Source: Polaromonas sp047303325
GTDB lineage: Bacteria; Pseudomonadota; Gammaproteobacteria; Burkholderiales; Burkholderiaceae_C
Direction of reading: 5' to 3'
Length of the DNA: 64,000 bases
NCBI RefSeq assembly: GCF_047303325.1
Contig: NZ_JBKBEX010000006.1
Span: 62,001 to 126,000, forward strand
Shown in pieces: positions 33,943-43,091 of this stretch. The position numbers were made by a program, and so were the translations under genes. The notes under the pieces are model-generated. The model was not told the origin of the DNA. It ran no database searches and worked only from the letters and a program-made list of their open reading frames with translations. Within the stretch, counting starts at the first letter, position 1; the number at the start of each line of letters is the position of its first letter.

Positions 33943-34611
33943 ATGACCTTCCGCCCCAAGTACATCACCTTCGACTGCTACGGCACGCTGACCTACTTCC
34001 CCATGCACCAGGTGGCCTACGACCTCTATGAAGGCCAGCTGCCGCCCGAGCGCATGCATGTATTCCTGAAAGATTTCGCTGACTACCGCTTCGACGAAGT
34101 CATGGGCGACTGGAAGCCCTACGAGCAGGTGCTGAACTCGGCGCTCAAGCGCGCCTGCAAGCGCCACGGCCTGGCCTTCAAGGACGAGCACGCTCGCACG
34201 GTCTACGACGCCGTGCCGACCTGGGGCCCGCATGCCGACGTGCCGCACGCCCTCACGCGCGTGGGCAAGAAGATCCCGCTGGTGATCCTGTCCAACGCCA
34301 TGAACGAGCAGATCCACCACAACGTGGCCAAGCTGCAGGCGCCCTTCCACAAGATCTACACCGCGCAGGATGCCGGCGCCTACAAGCCGCGGCTGCGGGC
34401 TTTCGAATACATGCTCGACCAGCTGGGTTGTGCGCCCGAGGACGTGCTGCATGTGTCTGCCAACCCGCGCTACGACATCTTCCCGGCGCAGAACCTGGGT
34501 ATCGTGAACAAGGTGTTCGTCAACCGCGGCCATGAACCGCGCCCCAACGATGCCTGGAGCTTTGCCGAGATCCGGGACATCAACGGCCTGCCGGGCCTGG
34601 TCGGCTTGTGA
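33943..34611 (+). CDS. Type II haloacid dehalogenase-like HAD hydrolase
   Basis: 222 residues with a strong AAGGAGA site. HAD motif I FDCYGTLTYF with nucleophile Asp11, motif II VILSNAMNE, motif III lysine in GAYKPRLRAFEYML, and motif IV altered to VSANPRYDIFPAQNLG in place of the usual acidic pair. Members hydrolyse 2-haloacids or phosphate esters; NRGHEPRP near the end is typical of the L-2-haloacid dehalogenase subgroup. Probably first gene of the second transporter region. Actual substrate unknown. Confidence 0.85.
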   Translation: MTFRPKYITFDCYGTLTYFPMHQVAYDLYEGQLPPERMHVFLKDFADYRFDEVMGDWKPYEQVLNSALKRACKRHGLAFKDEHARTVYDAVPTWGPHADVPHALTRVGKKIPLVILSNAMNEQIHHNVAKLQAPFHKIYTAQDAGAYKPRLRAFEYMLDQLGCAPEDVLHVSANPRYDIFPAQNLGIVNKVFVNRGHEPRPNDAWSFAEIRDINGLPGLVGL

Positions 34612-34617
34612 AAACCC

Positions 34618-34644
34618 GTTCGCGGCCCCGGTTAGGCCGCGAAC
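34618..34644 (+). terminator. Hairpin after the HAD gene
   Basis: GTTCGCGGCC and GGCCGCGAAC form a perfect 10-bp stem around a 7-base loop, beginning seven bases after the stop codon at 34611. No T-run follows, so it may be an attenuator or RNA-stabilising stem rather than a full terminator. Confidence 0.55.
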
Positions 34645-34798
34645 AGGTTCCGGGACGTTCGGCAGCGCACCGCACACCATGCCGCCGGCCGTCCACAAAA
34701 CCGCAGTTTTAACCACGCACCCCCGTACGATCAAGGTATATCCCCGGCCGCGCGGTGCTCCAATGCCTTTACCCCCCACGAGAAACCAGGAGAACACC

Positions 34799-36418
34799 AT
34801 GGCAGATAAGAAGCAACTAAGCGGCCTGATCGGCCCTGAAGAGAGCACGCGCATTCTTGGTGCGCTGCAGCGCGGTGCAAACCGCCGCGACGTGCTGGCC
34901 ATGCTGATGGCCGGCGGCATGCAGGCCACGCTGGCCGGCGGCATCGCGGGCGTCGCTGCCAGCGCGCATGCGCAAACGCCGCGCAAGGGCGGTCGCATCA
35001 AGGTCGCCGAAGCCAGTTCCGGGGTGAGCGACACCCTGGATCCGGCCAAGCAAGGCAACGCGACCGACTATTCCCGCGGCTTCATGTTCTACAACGGATT
35101 GACCTACCTGGACGGGAGCCTGACACCGCAGCCCCAGCTGGCCGAGGCGTTCAGCACCAAGGACGCCAAGACCTGGATCTTCAAGCTGCGCAAGGGCGTC
35201 ACCTTCCACGACGGCAAGCCGCTGGCGCCGGCCGACGTTGTGTTCTCGCTGATGCGACACAAAAACCCGGCCATCGGCTCCAAGGCCAAGGTGCTGGCAG
35301 ACCAGATCGAAGACGTGACGGCCACCGGCCCCAATGAAGTCACCATCCGCCTGGTGGCGCCCAATGCCGACCTGCCGGCCATCCTGGGCACCTATCACTT
35401 CCACATCGTCAAGGACGGCACGACCGATTTCAACGCGGGCATTGGCACGGGGCCCTACAAGGTCAAGGAGTTCAAGCCCGGCGTGCGCGCGATCGCCGTG
35501 CGCAACGAGAACTACTGGAAGCCCAACCGGCCTTACCTGGACGAGATCGAGCACGTGGGCATCAGCGACGAAACGGCGCGCGTGAACGCGCTGCTGGCGG
35601 GCGAACTTGATCTGATCGCCCGGGTCAACCCGCGCTCCATCGACCGCGTCAACGCCAGCGGCAAGGCCGTCATCTTCGAAACCAAGGGCGTTTCGTACAC
35701 CGACCTGATCATGCGGCGCGACAGCGGCCCAGGCGCCAACCCGGACTTCGTGATGGCCATGAAGCTGTTGTTCAACCGCGAGCAGATGCTCAAGTCCATC
35801 CAGCTGGGCCGTGGCGTCGTGGCGAACGACCAGCCCATCAATCCGGGCGACCGCTTCTTCTTCAAGGGCCTGAAGCAGCGCCCCTACGATCCCGAGAAGG
35901 CGAAGTGGCACTTGCAAAAGGCCAATCTGGGCAGCGCCGCCATCCCCGTGGTGGCCTCAACGGCCGCCACCAGCTCGGTGGAGATGGCCCTGGTGCTGCA
36001 GCATGCGGCGCGGCAGGCCGGCCTGAACCTGGACGTGCGCAACATGCCGGCCGACGGCTACTGGTCGCAGCACTGGATGAAGCACCCGGTCAATTTCGGC
36101 AACATCAACACGCGCCCCACGGCCGACCTGGCGCTGACCCTGTTCTTCAAGTCCGACTCTCCCACCAACGAGTCCGGCTGGAAGAACGAGAAGTTCGACC
36201 AGTTGCTGGTGGCCGCGCGCGGCGAAACCGACCAGGCCAAGCGCACCCAGATGTACGCCGACATGCAGGTCCTGATCCACAACGAAGGCGGTATCGGCAT
36301 TCCGATGTTCCTCTCCAGCCTGGACGGCCACAGCAAGAAGCTCAAGGGCTTGCAGGCGATCCCGCTGGGCGGGATGATGGGTTCGAGTTTCGCGGAACAC
36401 GTGTGGTTGGAGGCGTGA
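34799..36418 (+). CDS. ABC transporter substrate-binding protein, family 5 (second importer)
   Basis: 539 residues from ATG 34799 with CAGGAGAAC upstream. The N-terminus has a twin-arginine signal: NRRDVLAML around residues 27-35, then a hydrophobic stretch to ASAHA near 59. The mature part has SBP_bac_5 motifs: LDPAKQGN, FHDGKPLAPADVVFSL and GTGPYKVKEF. It delivers a peptide-like or amine substrate to the permeases and fused ATPase encoded at 36520-40183. Only distantly similar to the binding protein at 8728, so the two importers probably differ in substrate. Confidence 0.92.
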   Translation: MADKKQLSGLIGPEESTRILGALQRGANRRDVLAMLMAGGMQATLAGGIAGVAASAHAQTPRKGGRIKVAEASSGVSDTLDPAKQGNATDYSRGFMFYNGLTYLDGSLTPQPQLAEAFSTKDAKTWIFKLRKGVTFHDGKPLAPADVVFSLMRHKNPAIGSKAKVLADQIEDVTATGPNEVTIRLVAPNADLPAILGTYHFHIVKDGTTDFNAGIGTGPYKVKEFKPGVRAIAVRNENYWKPNRPYLDEIEHVGISDETARVNALLAGELDLIARVNPRSIDRVNASGKAVIFETKGVSYTDLIMRRDSGPGANPDFVMAMKLLFNREQMLKSIQLGRGVVANDQPINPGDRFFFKGLKQRPYDPEKAKWHLQKANLGSAAIPVVASTAATSSVEMALVLQHAARQAGLNLDVRNMPADGYWSQHWMKHPVNFGNINTRPTADLALTLFFKSDSPTNESGWKNEKFDQLLVAARGETDQAKRTQMYADMQVLIHNEGGIGIPMFLSSLDGHSKKLKGLQAIPLGGMMGSSFAEHVWLEA

Positions 36419-36430
36419 AGCACCCCCGAA

Positions 36431-36486
36431 GCGCCTTTGGCGCTCCCCCCTCCAAGGGGGCGCCACCTGCGGCCCGGCAAAGCCGG
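36431..36486. repeat. REP-like multi-hairpin intergenic repeat
   Basis: In the 101-base gap, three short stems follow each other: GCGCC-TTT-GGCGC (36431-36443), a C-run/G-run stem (CCCC-TCCAA-GGGG, about 36447-36459) and CCGGC-AAA-GCCGG (36474-36486). I recall this general pattern as a dispersed intergenic repeat in Comamonadaceae. It may stabilise the upstream binding-protein mRNA. Confidence 0.65.
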
Positions 36487-36519
36487 TTCCGCGATGGCAC
36501 TTGAATGGAAGAGCCTTGT

Positions 36520-37476
36520 ATGAACTTCACGATTTTGAAACTGGTTGCCAACCGGATTGTTGCCGGCCTGGCTTCGCTGCTGGCGGTGTCGGCGGTGGTG
36601 TTTGCCATCACCGCCGTGCTGCCGGGCGACGCGGCCGAAGAGAAGCTGGGGCAGGACGCCACGCCCGAAGCGGTGGCGGCGCTGCGCAAGGAGATGGGCC
36701 TGGACCGCAGTGCGGTGCTGCGCTACTTCGACTGGCTGGGCGGCATGGCCAGGGGCGATGCGGGCAAGTCGGTGGTCACCGGCATGCCGGTGGGTGAGGC
36801 CGTTAACAGCCGCCTGCCCGCCTCGCTGCTGCTGGCCGCGGTGACGACGGCATTTTCCGTGCCGCTGGCCTTGGGCCTGGGCATCCTGTGCGCCTTGCGG
36901 CGCGGTTCGGCTTTCGATCGCTTCATCAGCATGGCGACGGTGGCTGTCGTGTCGGTGCCGGAATTCCTGGTGGCCACGCTGGCCGTGCTGGTGTTCGCGG
37001 TGCAGCTCAAATGGCTGCCCGCGCTCTCCTACGATGTCAACATTTCCTCGCCGGGCGAAATGCTGCGCTCCTTCGCCTTGCCGGTGCTCAGCCTGGGCAG
37101 CGTGATCGTGGCGCAGATGCTGCGCATGACGCGCGCGGCCGTCATCGACCAGATGGCGGCGGCCTACATCGAGATGGTGCGGCTCAAAGGCGCGAGTGCC
37201 GCGCGCACCGTGCTGTTCCACGCGCTGCCCAATGCCATCGGCCCCATCGCCAACGCGGTGGCGCTCAGCCTCTCGTACCTGTTGGGCGGTGTGATCATCG
37301 TTGAGGTGATCTTCAATTACCCGGGCATCGCCAAGCTCATGGTGGACGCCGTCTCCCAGCGGGACATGCCCCTGGTACAGGCCTGCGCCATGATCTTCTG
37401 CGCCGCCTACCTGATCCTGGTGATGCTCGCCGACGTGTGCGGCATCGTCGCCAACCCACGATTGAGGCACCAATGA
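36520..37476 (+). CDS. ABC transporter permease, DppB type (second importer)
   Basis: 318 residues from ATG 36520, preceded by GGAAGAG; an upstream in-frame ATG at 36505 has no ribosome site. About six membrane helices, LPGDAAEEKLG near residue 36 in place of the usual APGDP region, and the ATPase-contact loop YIEMVRLKGASAARTVLFHALPNAIGPI. Overlaps the next permease gene by four bases (ATGA). Confidence 0.92.
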   Translation: MNFTILKLVANRIVAGLASLLAVSAVVFAITAVLPGDAAEEKLGQDATPEAVAALRKEMGLDRSAVLRYFDWLGGMARGDAGKSVVTGMPVGEAVNSRLPASLLLAAVTTAFSVPLALGLGILCALRRGSAFDRFISMATVAVVSVPEFLVATLAVLVFAVQLKWLPALSYDVNISSPGEMLRSFALPVLSLGSVIVAQMLRMTRAAVIDQMAAAYIEMVRLKGASAARTVLFHALPNAIGPIANAVALSLSYLLGGVIIVEVIFNYPGIAKLMVDAVSQRDMPLVQACAMIFCAAYLILVMLADVCGIVANPRLRHQ

Positions 37477-38342
37477 ACGTCGCCACTCTTGTACCTTCGA
37501 CGGCGGCCACGAAGCGCCGCGCCTGGCTCTCGGGCTGGTCCCGTGCCGGCAAGTTCGGCCTGGCCGTGCTGGCCTTCTGGGTGGCCGTGGCGATCTACGC
37601 CTGTTTCGTGCCTGACAACGCGCTCGGCGAGATGTCCGATGCCGGCGTCTTCCAGGGCATGAGCGCGCAACACTGGCTGGGCACCGACTACCTGGGCCGC
37701 GACATGCTCCTGCGCATCGTTGCGGGCACGCCCTACACTATTGGCGTGGCCTTCGTCGCGACGCTGATCGCCTGTGGCGTGGGCGCAGTGCTGGGCCTGC
37801 TGGCCGCCGTGACGGGCGGTTGGGTGGATTCGGCCCTGAGCCGGCTGCTCGACACCCTGGTCTCCATCCCGAGCAAGATGTTCGCGCTGGTGATCATCGC
37901 CGGCTTCGGCTCCTCGGTCACGCTGCTCATTGCCGTGGCCGCCATCGTCTACACGCCGGGTGCCTACCGCATCATCCGCTCGCTGGCGATCAACATCAAC
38001 GCCATGGACTATGTACTGGTGGCGCGCGCCCGTGGTGAACGCCACGCCTACATCATGCGCCGCGAGATCCTGCCCAACATCACCGGCCCGCTGCTGGCCG
38101 ACATGGGCCTGCGCTTCGTCTACGCCCTGCGCCTGCTGGCCAGCCTGAGCTTTCTGGGCCTGGGCGTGCAGCCGCCGATGGCCGACTGGGGCTCTCTGGT
38201 GCGCGAGAACCTGGGCGCTTTGCCGGTGGGCGGCGTCTCGGTGCTCGCCCCGGCGTTTGCAATCGCCGCGCTGACCATCGCGGTCAACCTCGTGATCGAC
38301 AACTTACCGGGCCATACCGACGCCGACAGGGAGAAACACTGA
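37473..38342 (+). CDS. ABC transporter permease, DppC type (second importer)
   Basis: 289 residues beginning at an ATGA overlap. DppC hallmarks: N-terminal cytoplasmic leader, a first helix near residues 27-45, HWLGTDYLGRDMLLRIVAG near 68 and the coupling loop VARARGERHAYIMRREILPNITGPLL. Its stop overlaps the ATG of the fused ATPase gene, so the importer genes are co-translated. Confidence 0.92.
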   Translation: MNVATLVPSTAATKRRAWLSGWSRAGKFGLAVLAFWVAVAIYACFVPDNALGEMSDAGVFQGMSAQHWLGTDYLGRDMLLRIVAGTPYTIGVAFVATLIACGVGAVLGLLAAVTGGWVDSALSRLLDTLVSIPSKMFALVIIAGFGSSVTLLIAVAAIVYTPGAYRIIRSLAININAMDYVLVARARGERHAYIMRREILPNITGPLLADMGLRFVYALRLLASLSFLGLGVQPPMADWGSLVRENLGALPVGGVSVLAPAFAIAALTIAVNLVIDNLPGHTDADREKH

Positions 38343-40183
38343 TGGGCGCTACTGTCCGCGTGAATGAGCTGCGCGTCGTCGCGCAGGCCGCCGGCGGCGG
38401 CGAAACAGAAATCGTCAAAGGCGTGTCCTTCCGCATCGAACCCGGCGAGGTGCTGGCGCTGATCGGTGAGTCCGGCTCCGGCAAGACCACCATAGGCCTG
38501 GCCCTCATGGGCTACGCGCGCAGCGGTTGCCGCATCGCCGGGGGCAGCGTGCGCATCGGCGACACCGACGTGCTGGCGCTCACCGAATCCGAACGCCGCC
38601 GGCTGCGCGGCCGACGCGTGTCCTATATCGCGCAGAGCGCCGCGGCTTCGTTCAACCCCTCGCGCACCATCATGGACCAGGTGGTCGAGACCGCGCACAT
38701 CCATTCGCTGATGCCGCGCGTCGAGGCCGAGAAAAAAGCCGTGACGCTGTTCCGTGAACTGGCCTTGCCGCAGCCCGACACCATAGGCCAGCGCTACCCG
38801 CACCAGGTTTCAGGCGGGCAGTTGCAGCGGCTGATGGCCGCGATGGCGCTGATGAGCGACCCGGACCTGGTGATCTTCGACGAGCCCACCACGGCCCTGG
38901 ACGTCACCACCCAGATCGAGGTGCTGCACGCCTTCCGCCGCGTGGTGCGCGAGCGCAAGACCACGGCGGTCTATGTCACGCACGACCTGGCGGTGGTGGC
39001 CCAGATGGCCGGCCGCATCCTGGTGCTGCGTGACGGCGCCGAGCGCGAGATTGGCACCACGCAACAGATCATCACCACACCGAAAGACGACTACACACGC
39101 AGCCTGATCGCCGCCGCCAACCCCAAGGCGCGCACCGGTGAGGCGCATGCCGAGGGCGCCACGCCGCTGCTGGAAGTGCGCAACCTGGTCGCCGGCTACG
39201 GCCCGCTGGACAAGCACGGCCGGCCCGCCTCGCCGGTACTGGACGACGTAAGCCTGCGCCTGTACCGCGGCCAGGCCATCGGTGTGATCGGTGAATCGGG
39301 CTCAGGCAAGACCACGCTGGCCCGTGCTGTCGCCGGGCTGATAGGCCCCGCCGGCGGCCAGATCATGTTTGACGGCAAGCCGCTGCCACGCCTGGTGAGC
39401 CAGCGAACGCCCGAGGAACTGCGCCGCATCCAGATCGTGTTCCAGATGGCGGACACGGCGCTCAATCCTTCGCACACCATCGCAGACATCCTGGCCAGGC
39501 CGCTGCAGCTGTACCGCGGCTTGAAGGGCGAGGCGCTGGACAAGCGCATCGCGCAGCTGCTCGACCTTGTGCAACTGCCGCAGGCCTGCGCACGGCGCCT
39601 GCCCGTGGGGCTGTCCGGCGGGCAGAAGCAGCGCGTCAACCTGGCGCGCGCGCTGGCCGCCGATCCGGACCTGATTCTGTGCGACGAAGTCACCTCGGCG
39701 CTGGATACCGTGGTGGGCGCCGCCATCCTCGACCTGCTGGCACAGCTGCGCAAGGAGCTCGGCGTGTCCTATATGTTCATCAGCCACGACATGAACACCG
39801 TGCGCGCCGTGTGCGACGAGATCGTGGTGCTGTATGCCGGCCAGAAGGTGGAGTCGCTCACGCGTTCGGCCTTCGCGCACGCGCCGCGCCATCCCTACTT
39901 CCATCTGCTGGCGAACTCCGTTCCGGAATTGCGCCAGGGCTGGCTGGAAGAAGTCGGGGCGGCGCAGCGCGCGGCGCTGCCGCTGGTGCAGGCGCCTATC
40001 GACCGCGCGGGCATCTGCAGCTTCCTGGACCGCTGTCCTTTGCGTGTGGCCGGTCTGTGCGACAGCAAGACGCCGCCGCGGCGCGAGCTTGAAGGTGGGG
40101 TGGAGGTGTTTTGCCACCGCAGTGCCGACGAACTGCTGCAGCTGCAAAAGACCAAGGCGCAGCCGCAGGAATGCACGGCCTGA
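38342..40183 (+). CDS. Fused ABC ATPase (DppD-DppF in one chain)
   Basis: 613 residues holding two complete nucleotide-binding domains. Domain 1 (about 5-260): Walker A GESGSGKTTIG, signature VSGGQLQRLMAAM, Walker B LVIFDEPTTALD. Domain 2 (about 278-590): Walker A GESGSGKTTLA, signature LSGGQKQRVNLARAL, Walker B LILCDEVTSALD, then the C-terminal cysteine cap (ICSFLDRCPLRVAGLC). The first importer in this window uses separate proteins for the same job. Overlaps the preceding stop by one base (TGATG). Confidence 0.93.
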   Translation: MGATVRVNELRVVAQAAGGGETEIVKGVSFRIEPGEVLALIGESGSGKTTIGLALMGYARSGCRIAGGSVRIGDTDVLALTESERRRLRGRRVSYIAQSAAASFNPSRTIMDQVVETAHIHSLMPRVEAEKKAVTLFRELALPQPDTIGQRYPHQVSGGQLQRLMAAMALMSDPDLVIFDEPTTALDVTTQIEVLHAFRRVVRERKTTAVYVTHDLAVVAQMAGRILVLRDGAEREIGTTQQIITTPKDDYTRSLIAAANPKARTGEAHAEGATPLLEVRNLVAGYGPLDKHGRPASPVLDDVSLRLYRGQAIGVIGESGSGKTTLARAVAGLIGPAGGQIMFDGKPLPRLVSQRTPEELRRIQIVFQMADTALNPSHTIADILARPLQLYRGLKGEALDKRIAQLLDLVQLPQACARRLPVGLSGGQKQRVNLARALAADPDLILCDEVTSALDTVVGAAILDLLAQLRKELGVSYMFISHDMNTVRAVCDEIVVLYAGQKVESLTRSAFAHAPRHPYFHLLANSVPELRQGWLEEVGAAQRAALPLVQAPIDRAGICSFLDRCPLRVAGLCDSKTPPRRELEGGVEVFCHRSADELLQLQKTKAQPQECTA

Positions 40184-40200
40184 GCCGCGGCCGTTTCATC

Positions 40201-40239
40201 CGAATTGAATTGCCCTGAACCGAACTGAACTGAACTGAC
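40201..40239 (+). repeat. Pentamer array (TGAAC-like) running directly into a start codon
   Basis: Eight consecutive 5-base units (CGAAT, TGAAT, TGCCC, TGAAC, CGAAC, TGAAC, TGAAC, TGACA) run up to the ATG at 40240; the final A is the first base of that ATG. The array takes the place of the Shine-Dalgarno region; no GGAG-like site is visible. Confidence 0.88.
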
Positions 40240-41691
40240 ATGGAAACACTGAACTTCATTGGAGGCCGCTGGCAAGCGGCCCAAGACGCCCGCCAATTCG
40301 AGGTGCGCAACCCGGCCGACGACAGCCTGATTGCCACCGTCGCCGATGGCGGCGCCGCCGATGCGCGCCTGGCCGCCGATGCCGCGGCCGGGGCGCTGCA
40401 CGCCTGGAAGGCGCGCCCGCCGCGCGAGCGTTGCCTCATCCTCAAGAAATGGCAGGCGCTGATAGAGCGCGACGTGGAGCCGCTGGCCGCGCTGATCTCT
40501 CGCGAGCAGGGCAAGCCGCTGGCCGAATCGCGCGGCGAGATTGCCTATGCCGCGGGTTATGTGGAATGGTTCGCGGAAGAGGGTGTGCGCGCCCACGGTG
40601 AAGTCATCGCCGCGCCCGTCACCTCCAAGCGCTACATCGTGCTGCGGGAAGCCGTTGGCGTCGTGGCCGTGGTCACGCCCTGGAATTTCCCGGCCGCGAT
40701 GATCGCGCGCAAGATCGCGCCCGCGCTGGCCGCCGGCTGCACCGTGGTCGCCAAGCCGGCCGAAGACACGCCGCTGACATCGCTGGCGCTGGTGAAGCTG
40801 GCCGAGGAAGCGGGCGTGCCGCCCGGCGTGCTCAACATCGTGCCCGCCTCGCGCGATCGCACGCCGGAAGTGGTCGGCGAATGGCTGGCCGACGGCCGCG
40901 TGCGCAAGATCAGCTTCACCGGCAGCACGCCGGTGGGCAAGCTGCTGGCGCGCGAGTCCGCTACCACGCTCAAAAAGCTGTCGCTGGAGCTGGGCGGCAA
41001 CGCGCCCTTCATCGTGTTCGAAGATGCCGACATCAACGCGGCCGTCGAAGGCCTGATGGCCTCGAAATTCCGCAACGGCGGCCAGACCTGCGTCAGCCCC
41101 AACCGCGTGTACGTCCACCAGACGGTGCACGACCGTTTTGTCGACAAGCTGGCGGCCCGGGTGGGCGCGCTGAAGGTCGGTCCCGCAACCTGGCCGCAGG
41201 CCGAGATCGGTCCCATGATCAATGCCCGTGCGCTGGACAAGATAGAGCGCCATGTGAACGACGCCGTGGCCAAGGGCGCCAAGGCGGTGGTGGGTGGTTG
41301 CCGCGTGCGCAACGACGTCGCCACCGGGCCCAACTACTACGCGCCCACGGTGCTGACCGGTGCCACCAAAGAGATGGCCCTGTCCTGCGAGGAAACCTTC
41401 GGCCCCGTGGCCGCCATCTTCCCCTTCGCGACCGAAGAGGAAGTTGTCGCGCTGGCCAACGACACGCCCTACGGCCTGGCCGGTTACTTCTATTCCAACG
41501 ACGTCAAACGCATCTGGCGCGTGGCCTCTGCCCTGGAGACCGGCATGGTCGGCATCAACGAAGGCGCCATCGCCGCGCAGGCCGCGCCCTTCGGCGGCGT
41601 GAAGGAATCGGGTTACGGCCGCGAAGGCTCGCACTGGGGCCTGGACGATTACCTGCACACCAAGTACCTTTGTCAAGGCAATCTCGCATGA
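40240..41691 (+). CDS. NAD(P)-dependent succinate-semialdehyde dehydrogenase-like (paralogue 2)
   Basis: 483 residues, a near-duplicate of the gene at 24100-25551 at both protein and DNA level. TPWNFPAAMIARKIAPALAAGC, ELGGNAPFIVFEDADI and GGQTCVSPNRVYVH with the catalytic Cys are all present. Differs mainly in scattered conservative changes (for example SKRYIVLREAVG against SKRFIVLKEAVG). Follows the second ABC importer and overlaps dadA by four bases (ATGA), so in this unit the aldehyde may come from the amino acid the DadA-type enzyme oxidises. Its leader is a pentamer array without an obvious ribosome site. Confidence 0.88.
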   Translation: METLNFIGGRWQAAQDARQFEVRNPADDSLIATVADGGAADARLAADAAAGALHAWKARPPRERCLILKKWQALIERDVEPLAALISREQGKPLAESRGEIAYAAGYVEWFAEEGVRAHGEVIAAPVTSKRYIVLREAVGVVAVVTPWNFPAAMIARKIAPALAAGCTVVAKPAEDTPLTSLALVKLAEEAGVPPGVLNIVPASRDRTPEVVGEWLADGRVRKISFTGSTPVGKLLARESATTLKKLSLELGGNAPFIVFEDADINAAVEGLMASKFRNGGQTCVSPNRVYVHQTVHDRFVDKLAARVGALKVGPATWPQAEIGPMINARALDKIERHVNDAVAKGAKAVVGGCRVRNDVATGPNYYAPTVLTGATKEMALSCEETFGPVAAIFPFATEEEVVALANDTPYGLAGYFYSNDVKRIWRVASALETGMVGINEGAIAAQAAPFGGVKESGYGREGSHWGLDDYLHTKYLCQGNLA

Positions 41692-42986
41692 AAGTCCTGG
41701 TGCTAGGCGCCGGCGTGATCGGCACCACCACGGCCTATTACCTGGCCCGGGCAGGCCATGAGGTCACGGTTGTCGACCGCCAGCCCGGCCCCGCGCGCGA
41801 AACAAGCTTTGCCAATGCCGGCCAGGTATCGCCGGGCTATGCGGCGCCCTGGGCCGCGCCCGGCGTGCCGCTCAAGGCCTTGCGCTGGATGTTCCAGAAG
41901 CATGCGCCGCTGGCCATAGGCCTGGACGGCAGCATGGACCAATTGCGCTGGATGTGGCAGATGCTGCGCAACTGCAGCCCGCGGCGTTATGCGGTCAACA
42001 AGGAGCGCATGGTGCGGCTGGCCGAATACAGCCGCGACTGCCTGGCGCAGCTGCGTGAAGATACCGGCCTGCGCTACGAAGGCCGCGAGGGCGGCACGCT
42101 GCAGGTGTTCCGCACCCTGGCGCAGCTCGACGCCGTCGGCAAGGACGTGGCCGTGTTGCGCGCTGCCGGTGTTCCCTACGAACTGCTGGGACCCGACGAA
42201 CTGGTGCGCGCGGAGCCGGCCATCGCCACCGGGCCGCTGGTGGGCGGCCTGCGCCTGCCCGGCGACGAGACGGGTGACTGCCACCTGTTTACCACCGGTA
42301 TCGGCCACCTGGCCCAATCCATGGGTGTGCGTTTTTCCTTTGGCGAAGCCATAGACCGCGTAGAGCTCTGTGCCGGCCAGGTGGCCGGCGTGTTGCAGGG
42401 CGGCCGCCTGCTGAAAGCCGATGCCTATGTGATGGCGCTGGGCTCGTATTCCACGGCCCTGCTGTCGGAGGCTGTGAAGATCCCCGTCTATCCGGTCAAG
42501 GGTTATTCGATCACCGTACCCATCGCCGACGCGGACCGTGCGCCGGTGTCGACCGTGCTGGACGAGAGCTACAAGATCGCCATCACGCGTTTTGACCGCC
42601 GCATCCGCGTGGGCGGCATGGCGGAACTGCGCGGCTTTGACCTGCGCCTGAACCCGCGGCGCCGCGAAACGCTGGAACTGTGCCTGAACGACCTGTTCCC
42701 CGGCGCCGGTGACGCTGGTGCGGCTAGCTTCTGGACCGGTCTGCGGCCCATGACCCCGGACGGCACCCCGCTGGTGGGCCGCACGCCGCTGCCTAATCTG
42801 TACCTCAACACCGGCCACGGCACACTGGGCTGGACCATGGCCTGCGGCTCCGCCCGCCTGCTGGCCGATGTCATGAGCGGCCGCGCGCCCGAGATCCGCG
42901 CCGACGACCTTTCGGTGCAGCGTTATGCGCAGCCCGCATCACGGCCATGGGCCGGCCCTCAGGCCGAACCTGGACTGAGTACCTGA
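41688..42986 (+). CDS. dadA: D-amino acid dehydrogenase
   Basis: 432 residues from ATG 41688, which overlaps the preceding TGA. N-terminal FAD motif VLVLGAGVIGTTTAYYLARAGHEVTVVDRQ, followed by the DadA-specific ETSFANAGQVSPGYAAPWAAPGVPLKALRWM. C-terminal FWTGLRPMTPDGTPLVGRTP and NTGHGTLGWTMACGSA are also diagnostic. A quinone-linked membrane-associated enzyme that turns D-amino acids into 2-oxo acids. It belongs to the classical DadA group, distinct from the three EQSSRNWGWC-type oxidases elsewhere in the window. The importer-GabD-DadA order suggests uptake and oxidation of a D-amino acid or a peptide containing one. Confidence 0.92.
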   Translation: MKVLVLGAGVIGTTTAYYLARAGHEVTVVDRQPGPARETSFANAGQVSPGYAAPWAAPGVPLKALRWMFQKHAPLAIGLDGSMDQLRWMWQMLRNCSPRRYAVNKERMVRLAEYSRDCLAQLREDTGLRYEGREGGTLQVFRTLAQLDAVGKDVAVLRAAGVPYELLGPDELVRAEPAIATGPLVGGLRLPGDETGDCHLFTTGIGHLAQSMGVRFSFGEAIDRVELCAGQVAGVLQGGRLLKADAYVMALGSYSTALLSEAVKIPVYPVKGYSITVPIADADRAPVSTVLDESYKIAITRFDRRIRVGGMAELRGFDLRLNPRRRETLELCLNDLFPGAGDAGAASFWTGLRPMTPDGTPLVGRTPLPNLYLNTGHGTLGWTMACGSARLLADVMSGRAPEIRADDLSVQRYAQPASRPWAGPQAEPGLST

Positions 42987-42998
42987 AGCCTGCGCGGT

Positions 42999-43031
42999 AA
43001 AAAGGTGAGGGCGTCAAGACGCCCCTCATCC
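42999..43031 (-). terminator. Intrinsic terminator for the LysR gene (minus strand)
   Basis: On the minus strand GATGAGGGGCGTC-TT-GACGCCCTCACC is followed by TTTTT (the AAAAA at 42999-43003 on the plus strand). Ten paired bases with one bulged C. It lies 61 bases past the LysR stop at 43092 and could also limit read-through from dadA. Confidence 0.8.
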
Positions 43032-43091
43032 ACCGATGTAGCCGGCATGGGTGTTCGGTCTGCACCGGCGGCCCGGCTTTGCCGCTCGCCC

